Of a DNA stretch of 16,101 nt, positions 1-7,351 are shown piece after piece. This DNA comes from a bacterium (GTDB taxonomy: Bacteria; JAJVIF01; JAGGVT01). The DNA is taken from assembly GCA_021157815.1 (NCBI GenBank), contig JAGGVT010000091.1, positions 1 through 16,101 of the forward strand, given 5' to 3'. Below the pieces are notes generated by a model. The model did not search any database. It had not been told where the DNA came from and saw only the letters and a list, made by a program, of their open reading frames with translations. Made by a program: the position numbers and the translations under genes. The number at the start of each line of letters is the position of its first letter. The first letter of the stretch is position 1.

Positions 1-2
1 AC

Positions 3-371
3 AATGCCGAATTCATAGCGACAAATTATGATCCCATCTGGCCTGTGGAAAATGGCGGTGTCAGGCCCGGTGGCGGGGTAATTGTCAGGGCTATCGAGGC
101 ATGCACTCTGAAAAAAGCGCTGATTATTGGCAAACCTGAAACAACAACGCTTGAAATGATGCTGGAAGAATATAACGTAGAAAAACAGGATGCGATAATG
201 ATTGGCGATAATCTTGACACCGATATCCTTGCAGGCAAAAGAGCGGGTGTTCCAACAGTATTTGTGCTCACCGGAATTCACACCAAAGAGGATTTGAAAA
301 ATGTGGAAAAAAGCGGTTATCCCGATTACGTGATTGAGGATTTATCTGAATTGAAAAATTGCCTTTCTTGA
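3..371 (+). CDS. HAD-IIA (NagD-like) phosphatase, 3' part
   Basis: This is the C-terminal part of a haloacid-dehalogenase-type phosphatase; the 5' end lies before the window and the frame is open from base 3. Visible family marks are a FIATNYDPIWP stretch, the VRPGGGVIV segment, GKPE (129-140) and the last catalytic motif GDNLDTDI (204-227) with acidic residues expected to hold Mg2+, followed by AGVPTVFVLTG. This order is typical of the HAD-IIA group (NagD, 4-nitrophenyl phosphatase, phosphoglycolate-phosphatase-like), cytosolic enzymes that dephosphorylate small phosphate esters. The substrate cannot be read from the sequence. The nucleophile motif DxDGT lies upstream, outside the window. 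An internal GTG at 45 can serve as an apparent start, but the homology clearly continues upstream of it. The family call is confident; the exact enzyme is not. Confidence 0.88.
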   Translation, partial: NAEFIATNYDPIWPVENGGVRPGGGVIVRAIEACTLKKALIIGKPETTTLEMMLEEYNVEKQDAIMIGDNLDTDILAGKRAGVPTVFVLTGIHTKEDLKNVEKSGYPDYVIEDLSELKNCLS

Positions 372-380
372 TTGCTTCTG

Positions 381-423
381 AAAAAAATAAAATCAGGGCG
401 TAAGAATTATGCTCACGCCCTGA
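381..423 (-). terminator. Intrinsic terminator of the minus-strand lipoprotein gene
   Basis: A perfect 9-bp stem (393-401 with 415-423, TCAGGGCGT/ACGCCCTGA) extends to about 12 bp with one mismatch around a short loop. Read on the minus strand the hairpin is followed by TTTTATTTTTTT (392 down to 381), the classic stem plus U-tract. There is no T-tract on the plus-strand side, so it serves mainly the gene ending at 514; it may also stop converging transcription from the HAD gene less efficiently. Confidence 0.75.
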
Positions 424-513
424 GGTAACGTCAATAAGTCAGAAAACACTTTATAAATAATCAATCCATGTAACCAGGCATCCCTTTGCCGGGGAAATGG
501 TGATGCTTGATAT

Positions 514-2574
514 TTACGGATCAATCGTCACATCGAACCACTTGTCGTCATCGAGTTCCCCGCCGTATTCGCCCGCTTTAATATGATATTCAAACGTATC
601 GGGCAAAAGACCGCCGGGAACAATCTGCTCAAGTGGAATAGAGAAAACCTGTTCAGGTTGCCATGTTAAATAATATGGCGAATGATAAAGGTATCCCGGA
701 GGAATAATAGGTCCATAAGTTCCGCCACCGCCAAATTTAACCTCAGCCCAGATATGGAATGATCTCGGTGTGTCATCAAGATTTTCGATAGTTAAATCAT
801 AATTGAAAATACCACCGTACTGCCCAACGTGAATATCAGGAACAGATGGTACGAGTGTCAGTTGAATTCCGGTAGGAGGTTCAATGTAAGGAACCTCGAT
901 ATTGTGATTGGTGTTGAAACATTCATAGATGATATCGTAGTTTGGAGTTCCGTTTGTCCAGTCGTCATCATCGTCATCAACAAGAAGCACTTCAAATGCG
1001 CACTCGACAAAAGTCTGCGGACGGCCATACCGGCTGAAATGATAGAGATATCCGACATAATCTTTTCCGAGATATTCATACATATCCCAGTGAGCGCCTG
1101 CGAGAAGCTGTCCGAGACAGTGTCCCTCACCATTGCATTCAGGAAACGGCCATTTATAATTATTCTTGGAATCTCTAAAGTATGTTCCCTCGCCTTGAAT
1201 ATTGTATCCGATGTAATGATCTTCAATCATCAGGTTGGCAATTGTATCGCTGTATCCCTCGTGAATCATCAAATCAGGCTGATCATTACCAAACTGCTCG
1301 AAGGTGTTAATATGGCCATATTCATGACAGATGATGTCAGGAACATGACCGGTATCCAAACAACCATCTGAGGGTCTGAAGAAATTGATTGAATTTTCAT
1401 TTGCGTACGCGTTGCACATTGGATAGTCATTTACATTAACCTGAACAACCCAGTCAAGAAGATTATATGAAGGTTCAATTGACTTCAGAAAGTCATGGGT
1501 AGCATTTGTCCAGACCCATCCTGTGCGTTCACTTCTTACCGATTCTGCATTGTCGAAATACCAATCCTCAGGAGTGCCGTCGTATGTTACTCGATTCTGG
1601 ACAGCTTCATTATTTGGGAAATTATTACGATTGTTTGAATTGGCATAAGGGCCATAGAATCTGACTTCTGAATATAGTTCGCTGTATGTGCCGTCTATGT
1701 AGTTATAATCACCATCAATGTCAGTAATTGGCATTGCGTAATATGGATACGAATCACCTGAATCCCATGACATTCGCAATTCAAGATTGTTCATTGTGAA
1801 TGGAACTTCCGGTGCAAGAGGGTCAGGCTGTGATGCGGTTGTGTTAATGTTTCCCGTATAAGCATCCCACATGTGATGCTCTCTATCGAGAACTGAACCG
1901 TTGTGCGCATCAATCCAGTGAATCCAGTTGCCGTATTCAATCATCCAGGCAAGATAATATGCCGTATCGCCTGAAACGAAAACCACAAGTTCGCTTCTCT
2001 CGAATGGTTCATCTGAATCAATTTCAGATTCGACAATCTGTTTCGCTGAATTAAGCGGATAAGTCGGTGTAGTGTTTACGTTAATATCAGGATAAATCTT
2101 TGCCCCCACAGCCATGAGTTTGCCGCCTCGGCCATAGCGCATATCGACACGGCTTGGCCAGACCCAGAGATTTTCATAAGTCTGTCGCATGATTACATAA
2201 CGGATGCCGCCATGGACTTCATCAAATTCCGCTCGGAAATTGTCTGTGTCCAGACGGAAAATTTCTGGATGATTCCCAATCACTTCAAACGGATTGGAAC
2301 TTTCCTCAACCCCACGTCCGGTCGCCCTGTAAACAGTGCCGTTCGGATTAAGGCTGGCAATCCAGGTTTCACCGTTCATCTGGATTGTCGTGTGCCAGAA
2401 TTTGTCTGTTACGTTCGTGCCCGTGTTTGAACCAGCGGTTTCACGAGCGCTGTTCCAGACTCCCTGGCTGCCGGGTGTTATCGGATTCACGGGACTGTCA
2501 CCCGAGGATGAGCATCCGAGTAACATCACGGCTAGAATAAATTGAATGATAAGAAACAGAACGGTGCGATACAT
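514..2574 (-). CDS. Secreted lipoprotein, M4/M36-like zinc metallopeptidase
   Basis: A 686-residue protein with a type II signal peptide: hydrophobic residues 4-20 and lipobox LLGC with Cys21, followed by Ser-rich sequence, so a lipid-anchored envelope protein. HEYGH at 417-421 and a downstream E439 in EGYSD match the gluzincin pattern HExxH...ExxSD seen in thermolysin (M4) and fungalysin (M36); M36 enzymes carry the similar EGWSD. The region before it (about 190-240, with a DAHNGSVLDRE segment) resembles the end of an FTP/PepSY-type inhibitory propeptide. An Asp run next to TNGTPN near 540 looks like a Ca-binding loop. The last ~110 residues form a separate Gly/Pro/Tyr-rich, probably beta-sandwich domain. 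The start is supported by GGAGG (2581-2585) six bases before ATG. The peptidase fold is likely; substrate and activity are inferred. Confidence 0.8.
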   Translation of the reverse strand: MYRTVLFLIIQFILAVMLLGCSSSGDSPVNPITPGSQGVWNSARETAGSNTGTNVTDKFWHTTIQMNGETWIASLNPNGTVYRATGRGVEESSNPFEVIGNHPEIFRLDTDNFRAEFDEVHGGIRYVIMRQTYENLWVWPSRVDMRYGRGGKLMAVGAKIYPDINVNTTPTYPLNSAKQIVESEIDSDEPFERSELVVFVSGDTAYYLAWMIEYGNWIHWIDAHNGSVLDREHHMWDAYTGNINTTASQPDPLAPEVPFTMNNLELRMSWDSGDSYPYYAMPITDIDGDYNYIDGTYSELYSEVRFYGPYANSNNRNNFPNNEAVQNRVTYDGTPEDWYFDNAESVRSERTGWVWTNATHDFLKSIEPSYNLLDWVVQVNVNDYPMCNAYANENSINFFRPSDGCLDTGHVPDIICHEYGHINTFEQFGNDQPDLMIHEGYSDTIANLMIEDHYIGYNIQGEGTYFRDSKNNYKWPFPECNGEGHCLGQLLAGAHWDMYEYLGKDYVGYLYHFSRYGRPQTFVECAFEVLLVDDDDDDWTNGTPNYDIIYECFNTNHNIEVPYIEPPTGIQLTLVPSVPDIHVGQYGGIFNYDLTIENLDDTPRSFHIWAEVKFGGGGTYGPIIPPGYLYHSPYYLTWQPEQVFSIPLEQIVPGGLLPDTFEYHIKAGEYGGELDDDKWFDVTIDP

Positions 2575-2580
2575 TGTTCG

Positions 2581-2585
2581 CCTCC
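2581..2585 (-). promoter_or_regulatory. Shine-Dalgarno site of the lipoprotein gene
   Basis: On the minus strand GGAGG lies six bases before the ATG at 2574, an optimal arrangement that fixes the start and therefore the signal peptide. No convincing sigma-70 promoter stands out upstream; a TATAAT (2645-2640) has no good -35 partner. Confidence 0.75.
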
Positions 2586-2773
2586 GATGAAAAGGATAAA
2601 TACAATGTTTACATGGTGGTAATCCTGTTGAAATAAATTATTATAAAATGCCCACCACAAGTATTGGTAATTCCATTATATTATTATGTTACCGTAAGGT
2701 CAATATGTAAAAAAGAATTACCGATAAGAGAATTCGAAAAAGGCAATCATACATTCTAAAGCGCAATAGTTTC

Positions 2774-2802
2774 TTGACCATGTTCATGAATTAACCTATA
2801 CT
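2774..2802 (+). promoter_or_regulatory. Sigma-70-type promoter of asnS
   Basis: TTGACC (2774-2779) and TATACT (2797-2802) are separated by exactly 17 bp, each one base from consensus. Transcription would begin near 2809, giving a leader of about 52 nt before the asnS ATG. The rest of the 286-bp gap with the lipoprotein gene is AT-rich and shows no other feature I can support. Confidence 0.75.
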
Positions 2803-2846
2803 CCGAAATTCTGTACGATTATGGTTTTAACCGCCTCGGAATGAGT

Positions 2847-2853
2847 GTGGAGG
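2847..2853 (+). promoter_or_regulatory. asnS: Shine-Dalgarno site of asnS
   Basis: GTGGAGG ends seven bases before the ATG at 2861, supporting that start. Confidence 0.75.
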
Positions 2854-2860
2854 TCTTGTA

Positions 2861-4198
2861 ATGTCAGTCGTATATATAGAAAACATAGCGGATTACGAAG
2901 AAAAGGAAGTTACTCTGAAAGGGTGGCTCTATAATAAACGTAGCTCGAAAAAATTGCATTTCCTGCAGTTCAGGGATGGCACTGGAATCATCCAGGTTAT
3001 TGTTTCACGTGATGACACAGGCGAGGAGATGTTTGCTATTGCGGAAAGCCTTACTCAGGAATCCAGTTTTATTGTTACAGGCATTGTGAAAAAGGACAGC
3101 AGAAGCAAGATTGGTTTCGAGATTCATGCCAGTTCAATTGAATCCGTTCAAATGATTGAGTATGACGCTGATGATCCTCAAAAGCAGGGATATCCAATTA
3201 CCCCCAAAGAACATGGCACAGCGTTTTTAATGGAAAACCGCCATCTATGGCTAAGAAGCAGACAGCAGTGGGCGATTCTAAGAATCCGCCACAGTGTTAT
3301 CAGAGCGATACGCGATTTCTTCGACAACCGGGGATTCATATTATTTGACACTCCAATCCTGACTCCAGCGGCATGCGAGGGAACATCGACCCTTTTCGAA
3401 GTGGATTACTATGATAAAAAAGCATATCTGACACAATCAGGGCAACTTTACGCCGAGGCTGGAGCCATTGCGTTTGGAAAAGTATATTGTTTTGGCCCAA
3501 CGTTCAGGGCGGAAAAGTCAAAAACGAGACGCCATCTCACTGAATTCTGGATGGTCGAACCTGAGGTTGCATACATAACACTAAAAGAGGACATGGAACT
3601 TGCGGAGCAGTTTGTTGCTTACATTGTTAAATATATTCTTGAAACCAGAACGCCTGAACTTGAAATTCTTGAGCGCGACATATCAAAACTTCAAAGCGCG
3701 ACAGAGCTGCCATACCCTCGTGTTCATTACAATGACGCTTTGAAAATGATCGAGGAAGCAGGGGACAAAATAGAGTGGGATAAATTAAACTGGGGTGATG
3801 ATTTCGGAAGTCCGCATGAAACCTATATCGCCGGGCAGTTCGACAAGCCCGTGTTTATACACCGTTTCCCCGTGATTACAAAATCATTCTACATGCAGCC
3901 TGATCCTGAGGATGACAAATACTCAATGTCAATGGACCTTCTTGCCCCTGAGGGGTACGGTGAAATAATCGGCGGTTCCCAGCGTGTACATGATCACGAC
4001 CTTCTAATGAAGCGAATCAAAGATCACAATCTCCCTCTGGATTCATTCCAGTGGTATCTCGATTTAAGAAAATACGGCTCAGTTCCGCATGCAGGTTTTG
4101 GCCTTGGCGTAGAAAGATTCGTAACCTGGATTTGCGGCATCCCGCACATTCGCCAGACAATCCCATTCCCGCGTATGTTGGATAGGATTTATCCGTAG
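2861..4198 (+). CDS. asnS: Asparaginyl-tRNA synthetase
   Basis: A 445-residue class IIb aminoacyl-tRNA synthetase that charges tRNA-Asn with asparagine in the cytosol; the length is typical for bacterial AsnRS. The N-terminal ~110 residues form the OB-fold anticodon-binding domain ([20 protein letters not shown], then [12 protein letters not shown]). The catalytic domain has [16 protein letters not shown], then [13 protein letters not shown], motif 2 [20 protein letters not shown] (about 214-233) and motif 3 [12 protein letters not shown] (about 412-423). The MVEPE stretch after motif 2 and the lack of an AspRS insertion favour AsnRS over AspRS. A promoter and a Shine-Dalgarno site precede it. 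It appears monocistronic: the next gene, 245 bp on, has its own promoter. Presence of AsnRS implies direct tRNA-Asn charging in this organism. Confidence 0.95.
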   Translation: MSVVYIENIADYEEKEVTLKGWLYNKRSSKKLHFLQFRDGTGIIQVIVSRDDTGEEMFAIAESLTQESSFIVTGIVKKDSRSKIGFEIHASSIESVQMIEYDADDPQKQGYPITPKEHGTAFLMENRHLWLRSRQQWAILRIRHSVIRAIRDFFDNRGFILFDTPILTPAACEGTSTLFEVDYYDKKAYLTQSGQLYAEAGAIAFGKVYCFGPTFRAEKSKTRRHLTEFWMVEPEVAYITLKEDMELAEQFVAYIVKYILETRTPELEILERDISKLQSATELPYPRVHYNDALKMIEEAGDKIEWDKLNWGDDFGSPHETYIAGQFDKPVFIHRFPVITKSFYMQPDPEDDKYSMSMDLLAPEGYGEIIGGSQRVHDHDLLMKRIKDHNLPLDSFQWYLDLRKYGSVPHAGFGLGVERFVTWICGIPHIRQTIPFPRMLDRIYP

Positions 4199-4236
4199 TG
4201 GGAATGTCAGGATATGCAAAGTAGAATAGTTGAAAA

Positions 4237-4255
4237 GGTTATTTCCACCATAACC
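4237..4255 (+). repeat. Small inverted repeat after asnS
   Basis: GGTTAT (4237-4242) pairs with ATAACC (4250-4255), and GGTTAT recurs at 4257-4262, so two alternative hairpins can form. No T-tract follows, so it is at best a weak terminator. A perfect TTGACA at 4279-4284 nearby lacks a good -10 at normal spacing. Confidence 0.3.
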
Positions 4256-4373
4256 CGGTTATGCTGTCCTGTGCAAACTTGACAATTTTCTATATAGTAA
4301 ATTAGGCATGCCGGGGTGGTCGCTATTTGTCATTACCTCTGCTATCTGCAACCAATTAAACACCCGATTACAT

Positions 4374-4402
4374 TTGCCACAGATAACCAATCCTGTTATA
4401 CT
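4374..4402 (+). promoter_or_regulatory. Promoter of the recD2-like gene, extended -10
   Basis: TTGCCA (4374-4379), a 17-bp spacer and TATACT (4397-4402), with TG at 4394-4395 giving an extended -10 (TGTTATACT). The predicted transcription start, 6-8 bases after the -10, falls on or next to an ATG at 4409. Confidence 0.7.
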
Positions 4403-4408
4403 ACTTCA

Positions 4409-4447
4409 ATGTTCAGCAAATTAAAACGCATGCAAAGCAGCCATTGA
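4409..4447 (+). CDS. Short upstream ORF, possibly leaderless, overlapping recD2 start
   Basis: ATG at 4409 opens a 12-residue reading frame, MFSKLKRMQSSH, ending in TGA at 4445-4447. That stop overlaps the TTG start of the helicase gene (TTGA, one frame apart). The ATG sits at the predicted transcription start, so it would be read from a leaderless mRNA. It could be a coupling or regulatory leader peptide. It could equally be the true N-terminus of the helicase separated by a one-base indel, or chance. The ORF is seen directly; its translation is inference. Confidence 0.3.
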   Translation: MFSKLKRMQSSH

Positions 4448-6630
4448 GCGAATACAAAAAAAATCCCGAAGCAGGAACAGTCCAGGTAAAGGGGCAAATC
4501 GACCTCATTACAACTCGGAACGAAGAGAGTGGATGGGTGGTCGCTCGTATTGTGCCTGACAATGGCGGAATGCCATTTAAAATCGTTGGCATAATTCCTG
4601 AATTAAAGGAAGGTGAATGTCTTGAGATTAAGGGGCACTGGGAAACTCATGCAGCATTCGGTGAGCAGTTATGGGTTGATTCATTCACGGTAATTATGCC
4701 TGTTACAATCAAAGGGATTGAGCTTTATCTGGGTTCGGGATTAATTCCCGGTGTCGGTCCGGTCACCGCAAAGAAATTAACCCGACATTTCAGAAACAAG
4801 ATTATTCACATTCTGGATAACGAACCTGAGCGCCTGAAAGAGATTCCAGGCATTGGGAAAAAAACTGTTGCAACAATAATGGAAGGATGGAAATCAAATA
4901 AAACCAATCAGGATGTAATGATTTTCTTGCAGGAGCATGATATATCACCGCGAATGTCGGTCAAAATATTAAAGGAGTATGGCGATTCCGCGCTGTTGAA
5001 ACTCCGTGAAAATCCTTACCGACTGGCGGATGATGTTTTTGGCGTCGGTTTTAAAAAAGCTGACCAGATTGCGCAGAAACTGGGAGTTCCTCTTAATGAC
5101 CCGCGACGCCTGGAAAGCGCGATTATATTTATCATGAAAAACGCGTTGAATGACGGCCACTGTTTTCTAGAAACGCCTGAGATAGTCGAATATTCCGGTG
5201 AATTGCTGAACCTTCAAACACACGATTTGGAAGAAATTATAAATGGCCTTTTAAAACAGGATAAATTAAAAAAGGACGAGGAGAAGATATATCTTCCGGC
5301 ATATTTTGTCAGCGAGAATCGAGCCGCGAAACTTATTGCGAAAAAGCTTTCAAATCCGCCACCGCCGATGGACATAAACGAACTTGAACGTAAACTGGAT
5401 GTCGAGGAATCGCGCGCGGGATACAAACTGAATCAGCAGCAGCGTCAGGCGGTAATCATGGCAATGGCTTCCCCGGTCATGATTCTTACAGGCGGGCCGG
5501 GAACCGGTAAATCAACAACAATGCACTTTTTGGTTCGTGTAGCGGAGCAGTCGAAGAAGCGAGTGCTTATGGCATCACCGACCGGACGGGCCGCCAAGCG
5601 TCTTGAGGAAACAACAGGAAGGCCGGCATCGACAATACATCGCCTTCTGGAATACCATCCCAAAGTGCCGGGTGGGTTTCAGAGAAATGAGGAGAATCTG
5701 CTTGAAGGCCAATTTCTTATAATTGATGAGGCAAGCATGATTGATCTTGTGCTGTTCTATCATCTTCTAAAAGCGGTACCGCGGGAAATGCAGATTCTAT
5801 TTGTCGGCGACCCCGATCAGCTGCCGAGTGTCGGAGCAGGCAATGTTCTTGCCGATCTTCTTGCCGTGCGTGAAATCGATAGAATTAAACTCACTGAAAT
5901 ATTCCGTCAGGCGGAACGAAGCATGATTGTGCAGAACGCGCATCAAATTGTGACAGGCCGACAGATAATGACAAAACCACGCAAGGATATGGAGCATGAT
6001 TTCAGATTCATTGAGGAGGATGATCCACAGCGAGCCGCTGAGACGATTGTTAATATCATAACGAAAAAATTTACAGACAAAATTAATTTAATCCGCGATA
6101 TACAGGTGCTTTCACCGATGCATCTCGGCGCCGCTGGAGCGCGAAATCTCAACAAAATTATTCAGGACGAATTGAACCCGGCGATGCGAAACATCGATGA
6201 ACTTGATTACTACGGCAGGAAATTCCGTATCGGCGATAGAGTCATGCAAATCAAAAACAACTATGAAAAGGATGTTTTCAACGGCGATATCGGGTTTGTG
6301 GAAAACGTGGACTCGCTGAAAAATGAGATTCATGTGAGGTTTGACAGATTGATTATATACAAGAAAAAAGATCTGGATGAGCTTTTTCACGCGTACGCGA
6401 TAACGATTCACAAATCGCAGGGCAGCGAATACCCGATTGTTATAATGCCCATTCTTACACAGCATTTCATAATGCTTCGGCGAAATCTGCTATATACAGG
6501 CATCACACGCGCAAAGCAACTTTCTGTGATTGTAGGTTCCAAAAAGGCTGTGAACATTGCGATTCGTCGCGATGATGTAGGCAAGCGCAACTCAATGCTG
6601 ACTGACAGGATTATAATATGTATGAATTGA
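4444..6630 (+). CDS. recD2: RecD2/TraA-family DNA helicase
   Basis: A 728-residue superfamily 1B helicase like RecD2 of bacteria lacking RecBC, a 5'-3' DNA helicase linked to repair and replication. The N-terminal OB-like region (about 13-90) is followed by helix-hairpin-helix segments (GLIPGVGPVTAKKL from 99, LKEIPGIGKKTV near 132, DVFGVGFKKADQIA near 197). Walker A GGPGTGKST is at 350-358, DEAS at 428-431, and GDPDQLPSVGAGN follows. The C-terminal UvrD-like domain has AYAITIHKSQGSEYP and LLYTGITRAKQ. All key helicase motifs are present and the length is normal. The start is uncertain: TTG at 4444 is the first in-frame start, lacks a Shine-Dalgarno site, and overlaps the stop of a short upstream ORF. 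It has its own promoter about 40 bp upstream. Confidence 0.92.
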   Translation: MSEYKKNPEAGTVQVKGQIDLITTRNEESGWVVARIVPDNGGMPFKIVGIIPELKEGECLEIKGHWETHAAFGEQLWVDSFTVIMPVTIKGIELYLGSGLIPGVGPVTAKKLTRHFRNKIIHILDNEPERLKEIPGIGKKTVATIMEGWKSNKTNQDVMIFLQEHDISPRMSVKILKEYGDSALLKLRENPYRLADDVFGVGFKKADQIAQKLGVPLNDPRRLESAIIFIMKNALNDGHCFLETPEIVEYSGELLNLQTHDLEEIINGLLKQDKLKKDEEKIYLPAYFVSENRAAKLIAKKLSNPPPPMDINELERKLDVEESRAGYKLNQQQRQAVIMAMASPVMILTGGPGTGKSTTMHFLVRVAEQSKKRVLMASPTGRAAKRLEETTGRPASTIHRLLEYHPKVPGGFQRNEENLLEGQFLIIDEASMIDLVLFYHLLKAVPREMQILFVGDPDQLPSVGAGNVLADLLAVREIDRIKLTEIFRQAERSMIVQNAHQIVTGRQIMTKPRKDMEHDFRFIEEDDPQRAAETIVNIITKKFTDKINLIRDIQVLSPMHLGAAGARNLNKIIQDELNPAMRNIDELDYYGRKFRIGDRVMQIKNNYEKDVFNGDIGFVENVDSLKNEIHVRFDRLIIYKKKDLDELFHAYAITIHKSQGSEYPIVIMPILTQHFIMLRRNLLYTGITRAKQLSVIVGSKKAVNIAIRRDDVGKRNSMLTDRIIICMN

Positions 6631-6702
6631 ATAATTTTATAAATAGAAATTTCGCTCTGAACACGATAGAATAAATATGTACAACAAATGAAGGTGAGAA
6701 AG

Positions 6703-7017
6703 ATGAAGAAGATTAATATTGATTTCAATAAGAAACAAATTAGCGAGTTTTGTCGCAAGTGGGAAATATCAAACCTGGCTCTCTTTGGTTCTGTGCTGAC
6801 TGATGAATTTGGTCCTGACAGCGACATTGATGTTCTTGTAACATTCGCTTCAGATGCAAAGCGAACACTGTTTGATCTTGTTCGGATGAAAGGAGAAATG
6901 GAAGAGATATTTAATCGTAGTGTGGATATTGTCAGCAAACGTGGTATTGAGTCCAGTAGAAATGTAATTCGTCGCAAGGAAATACTGTATTCTGCGGAGG
7001 ATATTTATGTCGCGTGA
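6703..7017 (+). CDS. mntA: MntA-like nucleotidyltransferase antitoxin
   Basis: A 104-residue minimal nucleotidyltransferase (MNT). The motif GS-x10-DxD is intact: G29-S30, then D41-I42-D43 (FGSVLTDEFGPDSDIDVLV). In characterised HepT-MntA modules the MNT protein is the antitoxin and poly-AMPylates a tyrosine of the HEPN toxin, silencing it with ATP as donor. The pairing here, with a HEPN gene starting 11 bp before this gene ends, fits that arrangement. I prefer ATG 6703 over ATG 6688 because AAGGTGAG (6691-6698) lies between them and would serve as its Shine-Dalgarno site. A TAGAAT at 6667-6672 is a possible -10 but has no clear -35. An MNT gene alone could have other roles; the pairing makes antitoxin the best call. 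Confidence 0.85.
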   Translation: MKKINIDFNKKQISEFCRKWEISNLALFGSVLTDEFGPDSDIDVLVTFASDAKRTLFDLVRMKGEMEEIFNRSVDIVSKRGIESSRNVIRRKEILYSAEDIYVA

Positions 7018-7306
7018 CAGAGGATATTTACTGGATATTTTAGAATCAGCAAAGATAATTCTCGCTCATTTGGGAGATAAGTCGCAGAGTGATTTTGCAG
7101 ATGATATTAAATGTCAGGATGCTGTTATCAGACGGTTGGAAATAATTGGAGAAGCGGCACGTCGAATTTCACAAACGAGCCGTGATGAGCATTCTCATTT
7201 GCCGTGGCAAGAGATGATTGGAATGCGCAATGTAATGATTCATGAATATGATGGTGTTGACCACGAAATTATCTGCAGACCATTCAAAACGATTTACCAA
7301 AACTAA
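7007..7306 (+). CDS. hepT: HepT-like HEPN toxin (DUF86), C-terminus frameshifted
   Basis: A 99-residue HEPN/DUF86 protein, the toxin partner of the MNT gene it overlaps by 11 bp. GGAGG at 6996-7000 sits six bases before the ATG. Helical sequence with RLEIIGEAARRIS (43-55) is typical of the family. The catalytic and target motif R-x4-H-x-Y is intact as RNVMIHEY (R74, H79, Y81): Arg and His form the RNase site, and Tyr is the residue AMPylated by MntA in studied systems. After II89 the reading frame diverges from the family. Adding one base after TG at 7274-7275 would give IIWQTIQNDLPKL in place of IICRPFKTIYQN. The toxin therefore keeps its active-site motif but has a scrambled last helix. It may be inactive, weakened, or an assembly artefact. 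Confidence 0.82.
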   Translation: MSRDRGYLLDILESAKIILAHLGDKSQSDFADDIKCQDAVIRRLEIIGEAARRISQTSRDEHSHLPWQEMIGMRNVMIHEYDGVDHEIICRPFKTIYQN

Positions 7307-7317
7307 TCACAATGTAG
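7276..7317 (+). other. Out-of-frame C-terminal tail of hepT
   Basis: Read in the +1-shifted frame these bases encode QTIQNDLPKLITM and a TAG stop at 7315-7317. The QTIQNDLPKL stretch matches the usual DUF86 ending (W-x-x-(I/V)-x-x-DLP-x-L). This is the remnant expected if a single base, most simply a G of a TGG Trp codon, was lost at 7274-7276. Confidence 0.7.
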
Positions 7318-7351
7318 GAATTAATTTTCAAGAAATAAACTTAACTACGAA

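Noticed and set aside
829-1371. 180-codon plus-strand ORF
   Set aside because: Antisense to the lipoprotein gene, which has a clear signal peptide, motifs and Shine-Dalgarno site; no recognisable features in the antisense protein.
2861-2863. T-box leader regulating asnS
   Set aside because: The leader is only about 52 nt, with no room for specifier, T-box sequence and terminator.
6408-6977. 189-codon minus-strand ORF spanning the recD2 end and mntA
   Set aside because: Both covered plus-strand genes have intact family motifs; the antisense frame shows none and no start signal.
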